Positions 1-6,488 of a stretch of 12,252 nt of DNA are shown here, in pieces. The stretch is taken from assembly GCA_014523695.1 (NCBI GenBank), contig JAATVS010000353.1, positions 1-12,252 of the forward strand, read 5' to 3'. The first letter of the stretch is position 1. Each line of letters starts with the position of its first letter. The notes under the pieces were generated by a model that was not told the origin of the DNA, made no database searches, and saw nothing but the letters and a program-made list of their open reading frames with translations. A program made the position numbers and the translations under genes. The stretch is from Nitrososphaerales archaeon TH5895. Lineage in GTDB: Archaea; Thermoproteota; Nitrososphaeria; Nitrososphaerales; Nitrososphaeraceae.

Positions 1-330
1 AGTTCGTGAATAGAGGGGTTCGCCATATTCGATGACATTTATATATTGTAAAAAAAGTTTCAAGATAAACGGTAAATCTCATCACAATCATTTTGGAGAA
101 AAAGATCACATTAGACGGATAATTCGTTTTGGTCCGGAGCCGTCCTCGTCCCTATAAGGAATCGAGATTTTTTTGATGTAAGGGAAGAACTTATAATTCA
201 AGACTTGGTCGGTTCTTTAGAATAGAATATCAATATGGTTTTAACGTACGAGAGACTATATTTGAACCTCACTTCATTGGACAATAAATTATCGAGCAAT
301 CCTTTTCTTTAACTTCACCTATATCATGGT
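1..330. other. non-coding stretch at the left edge
   Basis: No convincing gene is visible on either strand. The stretch holds a TATA-like box (38-47), a weak stem of GACGG (114-118) with CCGTC (140-144) enclosing the palindrome TCCGGA, and a run of seven T (168-174) that could end a short transcript. Together these could mark a small untranslated RNA of about 100 bases, or the 3' end of a gene outside the window. I did not recognise a tRNA or another known RNA here. No strong promoter for the gene at 331 is evident; CTTTAA-like sequence lies about 20 bases upstream of its ATG. Confidence 0.5.
38..47 (+). promoter_or_regulatory. TATA-like box without an adjacent gene
   Basis: The sequence TTTATATATT resembles an archaeal TATA box and would place a transcription start near position 70. 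No reading frame starts there, so it would drive either a small RNA ending at the T run at 168-174 or a long leader for the gene at 331. In AT-rich DNA such matches also arise by chance. Confidence 0.2.
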
Positions 331-1059
331 ATGGAATTATCCATCGAGACGCTTAGCAAAGAATCTTTTCTTTCCTTTTTGGAAAATGATGTAGATATTA
401 GAGTAGATGGTTTTCTTGAAAGCGCGATGGCTGTTGCTGAAGAGGTTCATGAAGGTGTCAAAAGAGAAGACGGGGTCTCTTCATTCTTAGATACACATAT
501 CTGGCCAGTGGCAAAGAATATGACAGTTCATTACCGGCAGCATAATAAAGCCATCACCACAGTGGAAATTGCAAGTGCGGTTCTACATGACGTCTTAGAG
601 GATAACGATCGCATCCTCAACCTTTATGAAACAAGGTCTTATGGATTTGATGCTTACCTGCGATATCAATTTGGAAATCGTGTGCTTAATGTGCTCCATT
701 CTCTAAGAACTCCTGCACTCGATTCTTACGAAAAGAAGGCCTCTAAAAAAGACATGGAACAAGAAAGATTCCATGATTACTGTGTAGTTTTGGCAAACGC
801 AGATTACGACCTCAAGTGTATCAAGCTTTTCGATAGGGTGAACAATATGAAATTCATAGCGTATACAGCTTCAACGAATAAGAAACCAGTAGTCTATATG
901 AAGATAAAAAGATATCTTTTGGAGGCAGAGGACTTTTATTTAGCCTATACAATACTAGAGCCAAGAATGCCAGAGCTATACAAGCTATTGAGAGGTCTAT
1001 ACGAGCAATTGCGTTCGTACTATCTTGAAGAAACCTTGAGCCTACCTCAAACCCAGTAG
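331..1059 (+). CDS. stand-alone HD-domain protein, (p)ppGpp hydrolase (SpoT/MESH1) type
   Basis: This 242-residue protein matches the metal-dependent HD hydrolase half of RelA/SpoT enzymes. Visible landmarks are H40 and R45 in an H-x-G-x-x-R segment, H56 in HIWPVA, H86-D87 followed by E90-D91 (the LHDVLED signature), and D168 with N172 in IKLFDRVNNM, where the family has IKLADRLHN. All metal and catalytic positions I know of are present, so it is probably active. No synthetase or TGS/ACT domain follows: after about residue 185 there is only a helical tail. In the family this fold removes the 3' pyrophosphate of ppGpp; stand-alone forms such as MESH1 also hydrolyse other nucleotides, including NADPH. 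The substrate here is unknown, and (p)ppGpp signalling is uncommon in archaea. It appears to be a single-gene unit about 140 bases ahead of the ETF operon. The family call is firm, the substrate is not. Confidence 0.85.
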   Translation: MELSIETLSKESFLSFLENDVDIRVDGFLESAMAVAEEVHEGVKREDGVSSFLDTHIWPVAKNMTVHYRQHNKAITTVEIASAVLHDVLEDNDRILNLYETRSYGFDAYLRYQFGNRVLNVLHSLRTPALDSYEKKASKKDMEQERFHDYCVVLANADYDLKCIKLFDRVNNMKFIAYTASTNKKPVVYMKIKRYLLEAEDFYLAYTILEPRMPELYKLLRGLYEQLRSYYLEETLSLPQTQ

Positions 1060-1168
1060 AAATGTAAGTATATTCACAAGATTCTTGATTTCTATTGAGC
1101 CCAAAGCATCAAAACCAATGTTGATCTTTTAACTGTTAGAAAATAGTTGTGACCCTGTCCAAAAGCCA

Positions 1169-1174
1169 TTTAAA
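1169..1174 (+). promoter_or_regulatory. TATA box of the ETF operon, start-deciding
   Basis: TTTAAA is centred about 29 bases upstream of the ATG at 1201 but only about 11 bases upstream of the ATG at 1183. For an archaeal promoter this favours a leaderless transcript beginning at or near 1201, so the first six codons of the longer frame are probably not translated. Confidence 0.5.
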
Positions 1175-1200
1175 GGGTATCTATGGGTAGGTATGACTGC

Positions 1201-2091
1201 ATGCCAGTACGACCATTGAATGTAGGAGTAATAGTGAAATTAGAGCCAGACTTTAGCGAAGGAAATGTAAGCTACAATCCTGACGGCACTCTTAACAGGG
1301 CAGAAACCAAAAATATACTCGGCCCACATAGCGCAGCAGCCACACTGGCCGCCTTTTATTGTAAGGTAAAATATGACGCAAAAGTGGCAATTGGCACGAT
1401 GGGACCGCCCATCGCTAATCAAGCTTTGAGACAAGCTCAACTTATCTCCAATGCAGACGAATTGCATTTGTATAGTGATAGGATATTTGCAGGTGCGGAT
1501 ACCTTAGCAACCGCAGAAGTGCTTAGACTAGGCGTATCACGTATGAACAATGGTTTGGGGGCCGATATTGTTATATCTGGCCATAGAGCATCCGACGGCG
1601 AAACTGGCCAAACAGGCCCGCAAACTGCATGGAAACTGGGCTACCCTTTCATAGGAAATGTTATCGACTTTCATATCGATCAAGAGGGTAAGAGTATATA
1701 TGCTAAAAGATTTATCTCGTTATACGGCTTTTATGATGTGATAGAAGAGATTCAAGCGCCTCTACCCGTTTTCATATCGGCCGATCCTTCCTATAAGCCA
1801 TCATTTAACACAATTTCAGAAAGGCTCTCCTTGGCAAGGAATCTCAACGAAGCACGAAATAAGGCCGACAACTTTGAAAAATATCTACAAGTATTCAATT
1901 CCGAAGGTCTAGGTGCAGATCCTCGGTATGTGGGGCTACCCGGTTCGCCAACCATTGTGTATAAAGTGGAAAAGATTCCTAAAGCAAAGGCCAAGAGGAG
2001 AGTCGAATTTGTTGATGGAAATGACACAGTTAAGCTCGATATGGTCGCAAAAAAACTCATTCAGCTTATGACGGAGGCGCCTATTAAATGA
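1201..2091 (+). CDS. etfB: electron transfer flavoprotein beta subunit (EtfB/FixA)
   Basis: EtfB pairs with EtfA to carry electrons through bound flavin. The protein opens with the strand NVGVIVK, and residues 120-140 hold the nucleotide-site signature G-A-D-I-V-I-S-G, then S-D-G-E-T-G-Q-T-G-P. The DGxTxQxGP form resembles bifurcating FixA-type beta subunits more than the mitochondrial type, which hints at FAD instead of AMP in this subunit; that is inference from a motif. At 296 residues it is longer than the usual 250-265, the extra being a C-terminal part after about residue 255 that is rich in Lys and Arg. A longer frame starts at the ATG at 1183, but the TATA box position favours 1201. 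The stop codon overlaps the etfA start in ATGA, so the two are translationally coupled. Family assignment is firm; the physiological donor is unknown, since no dehydrogenase gene is nearby. Confidence 0.9.
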   Translation: MPVRPLNVGVIVKLEPDFSEGNVSYNPDGTLNRAETKNILGPHSAAATLAAFYCKVKYDAKVAIGTMGPPIANQALRQAQLISNADELHLYSDRIFAGADTLATAEVLRLGVSRMNNGLGADIVISGHRASDGETGQTGPQTAWKLGYPFIGNVIDFHIDQEGKSIYAKRFISLYGFYDVIEEIQAPLPVFISADPSYKPSFNTISERLSLARNLNEARNKADNFEKYLQVFNSEGLGADPRYVGLPGSPTIVYKVEKIPKAKAKRRVEFVDGNDTVKLDMVAKKLIQLMTEAPIK

Positions 2092-3323
2092 GCGGAGTGA
2101 CACAAAATTCAGAACCAAGCACGGGAGATTTAGCTCGGATCGAATCTTACCAACATCTCTATGTTGTAATAGAGCATGAAGAAGGCATTCCAGTGCCTGT
2201 AAGCTTGGAAATGCTTGGCGAAGCAAGACGGCTCATGGATAATTTCAATGTGAAATACTCAAGTAATGAAAAAGTGGTTGCCGTAGTACTTGGCGATAAT
2301 GTTAGACATCTGTGTCAAGAACTGATCAGGTTTGGTGCAGACGTAGTAGTGTATGCAGATAATCATTCCTTAAAACACTATACGAATCTACTGTATACTA
2401 AAATAATATGTCAAATAGCTGAAGACAAGAATGTTGCAAGTTCGATATCTCCTAATCGTTCCGAAAATTACAAAAAACCTAGGTATATGTTCTTTTCTGC
2501 GGACAACACTGGACGACATTTGTCTTCAACGGTGTTGGCACAACTCGAGTCAGGATTGGCATCCGACATTAATAAACTGGTTATTTCTGACCTTGAGATT
2601 AGGCACGAGCACAAGACTAAAGGTCAACCTGTTAAATTTGAGAAAACTCTAGAAATGTACAGGCCAGACTTCTCTGGGTTTCTATGGACTACTATCCTAT
2701 GCCTTGATAATAGGAATCCGGTTACTGCTAGAGAATATCATCCACAATCATGTAGTATCATTCCAGGTGTCTTCGAACCTATAACCAAGGAGGATCAGCG
2801 AACAGGAACGATTATAGATTTTGAACCCCAGATCTCCGACGAAGATTTAAGAATTAAGGTATTGAGTAGAAACATTATCAAGTCTACGATTGATTTTGAG
2901 AGCTGCAAAATCATAGTTAGCTACGGTCGAGGAATTAGAGATTCTCCCGAGGATAATTTCAAACTGATTGAACAATTTGCCAGAGCACTCAACGCTGAGA
3001 TAGGTATATCTCTTCCAATCTCAAAAAGGCCTTACCAAACTAAGGATCAGCATCTGCTGTCCTACATGATCCCCGAAAGGGTGGTTGGCACCAGTGGTAG
3101 AAAGGTTTCGCCAGTAGTATATATTGCTATAGGTATCAGCGGAGCAGTTCAACATCTTGCAGGTATGAAAGAATCAGGGTTTGTAGTTGTAATAAATCCT
3201 GACTCGGATGCAGCATTTAGAGATGAATGTGATATTTTTATAAAAGGACGATTGGAGGAAGTTTTACCCACTCTCACTGAACACATAAAAAAACATATGT
3301 TAATGATAGAGAAGAGGGCCTAA
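2088..3323 (+). CDS. etfA: electron transfer flavoprotein alpha subunit (EtfA/FixB)
   Basis: The C-terminal FAD domain is clear: YGRGIRDSPEDNF (residues 279-291), GTSGRKVSP (334-342), GISGAVQHLAGM (349-360), then VVVINPDSDAAF and a final EVLPTL. The N-terminal domain (about 22-245) is much less conserved. At 411 residues the protein is longer than the usual 310-340, the excess lying in the N-terminal and linker parts (about 115-250). Two flavin-site positions differ from the family as I know it. The Ser-Arg pair that normally precedes the GQTGK loop, whose Arg contacts the isoalloxazine ring, is S308-L309, and the GQTGK loop itself reads GTSGR. This may change flavin potential or the conformational switch. 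The start overlaps the etfB stop by four bases and fixC begins three bases after its stop, so the three genes form one operon. Confidence 0.9.
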   Translation: MSGVTQNSEPSTGDLARIESYQHLYVVIEHEEGIPVPVSLEMLGEARRLMDNFNVKYSSNEKVVAVVLGDNVRHLCQELIRFGADVVVYADNHSLKHYTNLLYTKIICQIAEDKNVASSISPNRSENYKKPRYMFFSADNTGRHLSSTVLAQLESGLASDINKLVISDLEIRHEHKTKGQPVKFEKTLEMYRPDFSGFLWTTILCLDNRNPVTAREYHPQSCSIIPGVFEPITKEDQRTGTIIDFEPQISDEDLRIKVLSRNIIKSTIDFESCKIIVSYGRGIRDSPEDNFKLIEQFARALNAEIGISLPISKRPYQTKDQHLLSYMIPERVVGTSGRKVSPVVYIAIGISGAVQHLAGMKESGFVVVINPDSDAAFRDECDIFIKGRLEEVLPTLTEHIKKHMLMIEKRA

Positions 3324-3326
3324 GAT

Positions 3327-5204
3327 ATGGAAAGATATGATGTTGCAATTGTTGGAGGAGGAACAAGTGGGCTTACGGCGCTACGCCAACTCGCGAACCT
3401 TGGAAAACAAGCTGTGTTACTTGAAGCTGGGAACACACCAGGAACTAAGAACATTTCAGGGGGGATTCTCTATTCAAAAAAACCTAAGAACGGTAGAGTA
3501 TATAATATTGAGGATGTATTTGGACGGGAATTTATTGATGATGCTCCCTATGAGCGATCCATAACGCAGTATATATTACACGCTACATCTAAAGATAAAT
3601 TATATTCAATTGACTTAACTCCTGTCCACGAATATCAGATCAATTATGCCTACTCTGTCTTGCTGAGTAAACTCATTCCATGGCTTGCCAAAGAGGCAAG
3701 TGATATGTCAGAAAAGATGGGGGGAGGGATAATATCGGGAGTCCATCTGAGATCTGTTAGATGGGAGCAGGGTAACAGTGATATTGTGATAGATACAGAT
3801 GAGCTAGAACCATTTAGAGTAAAAGCTGTCATTGCAGCTGATGGGGTAAACTCTGAACTAGCAGAAGTTACCAAAGCGCGAAACAAGTTCTCTTCGGAAC
3901 AGCTTTATCAAGGAGTAAAAGTCGTAATTAAACTTCCTGAAACAATTTTGGAGGAGAGATTTAAAGTTACAAGTGAAGAAGGGGCTGCGCATTTGTTCGC
4001 GGGAGATGTGACTATGAATCATATAGGCGGAGGCTTTCTGTATACGAATAGAGATACCCTCTCTCTCGGAGCAGTATATCACATGGACTCTTTGATGGAT
4101 AATCCAATTGAACCCTCACGACTAATCGATACTCTAATACGAAATAAGTTAGTAGCAGAATTTGTCAAGGACAGAGTGCCTGCAAAGAAATCTAGTCAAG
4201 CCTTGATCTCAAAGGACGAAGAGATTCGCCAACACTTTATGGCAGTCAAGCTACTAAAGAACTGGAACAATCTCCGCTCTGAATACTATTCTAGAGATGG
4301 AATTAAGCGACTAATCGAAAGCGGCAAGTATGGGACAAAAGATGAGATAGAGAGTAGGATCGCCTTTCTAGAGAATGAGCTAGTAGAAAAATACAACTAT
4401 GAATTTGGCGATAATTACGTAGAATTAGAATACAGCACTAAATTAATTCCTGATGGCAAGCGATGTAGAATGAAAGCACCTTATTATAAAAATATACTTT
4501 TTGTAGGCGATGCAGCTGGTCGAGGTGTGTTTGTCGGTCCAAGAATTGAAGGGCTTAATGTGGGCATAGATGACGCAGTAAGGGCGGCAAACGCTGTCGC
4601 GCGGTCCTTAGATAGGAACAACTTTGATGAGCAATATCTTGGTAATTTCTACACAAAGTCTGTGGAAGAGAGCCCATATACAAGAGACATGAAAGAAATT
4701 GACAAGGATTACCTTAAGATTTTCCTTGATTGCAGCAAGAATATTCCAAAGGATATAGTAGGTTCGAGATATGGGATGATTTTTAAGCTAATGTCCAGCG
4801 GCACTTTAAGAGGAATTGCAGTAGGGTTTGCAAATATGCTCGGATTTGACCGTCTGTTACCTTTGGTTGAATCTGTTGATACTTACGTAAATGTTCCAGT
4901 TGAGCTAGCCGACAGATTGGGCAAGACGATAGATAGTAACTATGTTCCAACTACTCCATCACTACAGGAAAGGATTGCGAAACTGGATTACAATGATGAT
5001 TCAATCCCGCATATACAGGTGACAAAGCCTCGGAGTGAATTTATGGTAAAGATGGCATCTTTGTGTCCCACGCGTTGTTATAGCTACGAGAATGGTAATG
5101 TAATTCTGCAACATGAGGGATGCATAGAGTGTGGCACCTGTGCGTATGAAACCTTATGGAGACATCCTCGGGGCACTAAGGGAGTCTCATATAAGTACGG
5201 GTAG
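3327..5204 (+). CDS. fixC: FixC/ETF-quinone oxidoreductase-type flavoprotein with fused FixX-like ferredoxin domain
   Basis: This 625-residue protein takes electrons from the ETF. An N-terminal Rossmann site for FAD is visible as IVGGGTSG (8-15) with a following acidic LLEAG; ADGVNS (171-176) and LFVGDAAGRG (391-400) are the later FAD contacts of this family. GPRIEGLNVGIDDAVRAA follows where FixC has its second dinucleotide-contact helix. The last 46 residues carry a FixX-like ferredoxin: C580-P, C584, then C599, C602 and C605 in GCIECGTC, enough for one 4Fe-4S cluster. In many fixABCX operons this part is the separate gene fixX; in ETF-quinone oxidoreductases it is fused as here. A charged, largely helical insertion occupies about residues 293-363, just before the second FAD motif. 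Whether the acceptor is quinone directly or the protein forms part of a bifurcating complex cannot be told from sequence. It is the last gene of the operon and faces the convergent redoxin gene. Confidence 0.85.
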   Translation: MERYDVAIVGGGTSGLTALRQLANLGKQAVLLEAGNTPGTKNISGGILYSKKPKNGRVYNIEDVFGREFIDDAPYERSITQYILHATSKDKLYSIDLTPVHEYQINYAYSVLLSKLIPWLAKEASDMSEKMGGGIISGVHLRSVRWEQGNSDIVIDTDELEPFRVKAVIAADGVNSELAEVTKARNKFSSEQLYQGVKVVIKLPETILEERFKVTSEEGAAHLFAGDVTMNHIGGGFLYTNRDTLSLGAVYHMDSLMDNPIEPSRLIDTLIRNKLVAEFVKDRVPAKKSSQALISKDEEIRQHFMAVKLLKNWNNLRSEYYSRDGIKRLIESGKYGTKDEIESRIAFLENELVEKYNYEFGDNYVELEYSTKLIPDGKRCRMKAPYYKNILFVGDAAGRGVFVGPRIEGLNVGIDDAVRAANAVARSLDRNNFDEQYLGNFYTKSVEESPYTRDMKEIDKDYLKIFLDCSKNIPKDIVGSRYGMIFKLMSSGTLRGIAVGFANMLGFDRLLPLVESVDTYVNVPVELADRLGKTIDSNYVPTTPSLQERIAKLDYNDDSIPHIQVTKPRSEFMVKMASLCPTRCYSYENGNVILQHEGCIECGTCAYETLWRHPRGTKGVSYKYG

Positions 5205-5228
5205 GCGTATATTTATTTTCCGCCCTAC
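5201..5228 (+). terminator. possible terminator hairpin after the ETF operon
   Basis: GTAGG (5201-5205) plus CG can pair with CG plus CCTAC (5221-5228) with one bulged C, around a loop very rich in T. It overlaps the fixC stop codon and lies between convergent genes, where a terminator is expected. No strong T run follows, so this is a weak call. Confidence 0.3.
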
Positions 5229-5250
5229 TCTCTTAAGAAGAGATACACCA

Positions 5251-5277
5251 ATTCACCAGGACACCTATTCACCAGGA
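5251..5277. repeat. short direct repeat, two copies of an 11-mer
   Basis: ATTCACCAGGA occurs at 5251-5261 and again at 5267-5277, a spacing of 16 bases, with the sequence CACCT between the copies. It lies in the 83-base gap between the convergent fixC and redoxin genes. It may be a slippage product; no function is suggested by its position at two 3' ends. Confidence 0.6.
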
Positions 5278-5287
5278 TCGAACACCT

Positions 5288-5839
5288 TCAACTGATCCAC
5301 TTAATAGAACAGCCAATTGAAGGAAAGAAATCCTTTTCGATTACGCCTCCTGACAGGACCTTTTTTACATTATCCTCCAATATGGGAGTCTTAGGATTCA
5401 TCTGAGGATCAATCGCATCATTTATACGTCCATGATAGACGAGTCTGCGTTTATCGTCAAAAAGAAAAGGATCTGGAGTACAAATGGCACCATATAATTT
5501 TGCTATGCGTTGAGTTTCATCAATTACGTATGGGAAATTAAGTTTGTACTCCCTTCCAAACTTGATCATGTTATCAAATCCCTCGTTCTCGTAATTCGGA
5601 TCGTTACTATTGATGCCAATTATAGTCAGATCGTCTGTTGGAAACTTAGATTGAAGCTCCACAAGGTCGCCTATTCTAGCCTTTACGTAGGGGCAATGGT
5701 TACACATGAAGACGACTAGCACTGTCTTGCTCTGTGTAAAATTTTCTAACGAGTATTTATTTCCGTCAATTCCGCTCAAGCTAAATCGTGGAGCAGGTTG
5801 GCCTCTTTTAAGGCCATCTGAGGATTCCGTCTTGACCAT
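5288..5839 (-). CDS. thioredoxin-fold redoxin of the peroxiredoxin-like (AhpC/TSA-type) family
   Basis: The 183-residue protein has the redoxin opening G-Q-x-A-P-x-F-S-L (13-21), a strand VLVVFMCNHCPYVKA with the redox pair C46-x-x-C49 at the active-site position, and CTPDPF (120-125), where the Pro after the Thr is the expected cis-proline. C177 in IGCSIKW ends the protein and is a plausible further thiol. This pattern (N-H-C-P-Y motif, TPDPFLFD, GCSIKW end) belongs to a widespread family annotated only as thioredoxin family protein; members are thought to act as thiol-disulfide or peroxide reductases in the cytoplasm. There is no signal peptide or membrane segment. It is transcribed from its own leaderless promoter, convergent with the ETF operon. 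The fold is certain, the substrate is not known. Confidence 0.85.
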   Translation of the reverse strand: MVKTESSDGLKRGQPAPRFSLSGIDGNKYSLENFTQSKTVLVVFMCNHCPYVKARIGDLVELQSKFPTDDLTIIGINSNDPNYENEGFDNMIKFGREYKLNFPYVIDETQRIAKLYGAICTPDPFLFDDKRRLVYHGRINDAIDPQMNPKTPILEDNVKKVLSGGVIEKDFFPSIGCSIKWIS

Positions 5840-5863
5840 TCTGCGTAATATTGCTGCTTGTCA

Positions 5864-5871
5864 TTATAAAA
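5864..5871 (-). promoter_or_regulatory. TATA box of the redoxin gene
   Basis: Read on the minus strand the sequence is TTTTATAA, centred about 28 bases upstream of the ATG at 5839 and preceded by an A-rich element (GAAAAAAACA) at the BRE position. This is a textbook archaeal leaderless promoter and supports the chosen start. Confidence 0.6.
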
Positions 5872-6069
5872 TGTTTTTTTCAAGAATTCGCCTTTATCTC
5901 CCATAAAATTCTCTCATGAATCACAAATCTAATTTTTGAATAATAAAAATTGCTTACGACACAAAGAATCTAATATCGATAGTCTCTTTTGGTCAAGCAA
6001 TGGAAATCAGAATTGGCTAGGGGGAAGGAAGCTTAAGTCGATCTTCTGAAAATCCCATTTATGATATGG

Positions 6070-6078
6070 TTTAAATAA
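6070..6078 (+). promoter_or_regulatory. TATA-like box ahead of the structured region upstream of amt
   Basis: TTTAAATAA would place a transcription start near 6100, about 25 bases before the first arm of the inverted repeat at 6126. If used, it would make an RNA containing all the hairpins that precede amt, either as a separate small RNA or as a long amt leader. Confidence 0.3.
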
Positions 6079-6125
6079 GTATTCCTATTCAATCTTTAAC
6101 CAATATCAGAGACGCCTTCATGTTT

Positions 6126-6219
6126 AGGCAAACTGATATTATCAATGTATACATGGTAGCGATTTCAACGAGCAAAAATCAAAGCGGCTATCACTTGTGT
6201 CAAAATGGTAAGTTTGCCT
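6126..6219 (+). ncRNA. candidate structured RNA closed by a nine-base-pair stem
   Basis: AGGCAAACT (6126-6134) is the exact reverse complement of AGTTTGCCT (6211-6219). Inside, GGTAGC plus GATTT can pair with AAATC plus GCTATC (about 6155-6200; one G-U pair and a six-base bulge), giving a plausible nested hairpin. It lies upstream of amt and downstream of a TATA-like box. I do not recognise it as a known riboswitch. A short frame of 36 codons (6120-6230) overlaps it but has no supporting feature. Chance pairing in AT-rich DNA cannot be excluded. Confidence 0.25.
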
Positions 6220-6265
6220 TAAAGTAATATTGTTAGTGGTCAGATCACCAGATTACCATAATGCA

Positions 6266-6286
6266 GTAAAGTTCCTTGAACTTTAC
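6266..6286. repeat. perfect hairpin, nine base pairs with a three-base loop
   Basis: GTAAAGTTC (6266-6274), loop CTT, then GAACTTTAC (6278-6286) form a perfect inverted repeat about 200 bases upstream of the amt start. No T run follows directly, so it is not an obvious intrinsic terminator. It could be an RNA hairpin or a repressor site. Confidence 0.6.
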
Positions 6287-6462
6287 AGTTCATTATCGAG
6301 CTTTATTTGAAACAAATCGGCCTAATTATTATGTGTTGATTAGTGAAATCAAATCTCATTGGAAAGTGGTGATATAATTCATTTCTTCAATCTTTCATCC
6401 TGTTTGGCGATACCAATTGTGATTACTTGGATAGATATTTTTGGACTATTTAGTTGTAAAAA

Positions 6463-6470
6463 TTTTTATA
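6463..6470 (+). promoter_or_regulatory. amt: TATA-like box upstream of amt
   Basis: TTTTTATA is centred about 22-23 bases before the ATG at 6489, slightly close for a leaderless start but acceptable. It lies inside the upstream part of a longer frame that would begin with TTG at 6441, which argues that translation does not start there. Confidence 0.4.
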
Positions 6471-6488
6471 CTTGGGGCGGAATGTATC

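Larger units (their letters stand above)
5872..6440. other. long non-coding stretch upstream of amt, rich in inverted repeats
   Basis: No convincing protein gene is present in the roughly 600 bases between the redoxin and amt starts. It holds a TATA-like box (6070-6078), a nine-base inverted repeat with arms 76 bases apart (6126-6134 and 6211-6219), a tight nine-base-pair hairpin (6266-6286) and two smaller ones (6305-6317 and 6322-6343). The tandem arrangement could be a small structured RNA or a folded leader of the ammonium transporter. Part of the stretch near 5880-6060 shows nothing recognisable. Confidence 0.5.

Noticed and set aside
1183..1200. Upstream ATG for etfB
   Set aside because: The TATA box lies only about 11 bases before it, so a transcript is unlikely to include this codon; the family-like sequence begins after 1201.
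6120..6230. A 36-codon frame starting with ATG upstream of amt
   Set aside because: It overlaps the inverted-repeat structure, has no promoter at the leaderless distance and no ribosome binding site, and its peptide looks like random translation.
6441..6488. N-terminal extension of Amt from a TTG start
   Set aside because: The extra residues are not like an Amt signal peptide and they cover the TATA-like box; ATG at 6489 gives pore residue numbers very close to those of E. coli AmtB.
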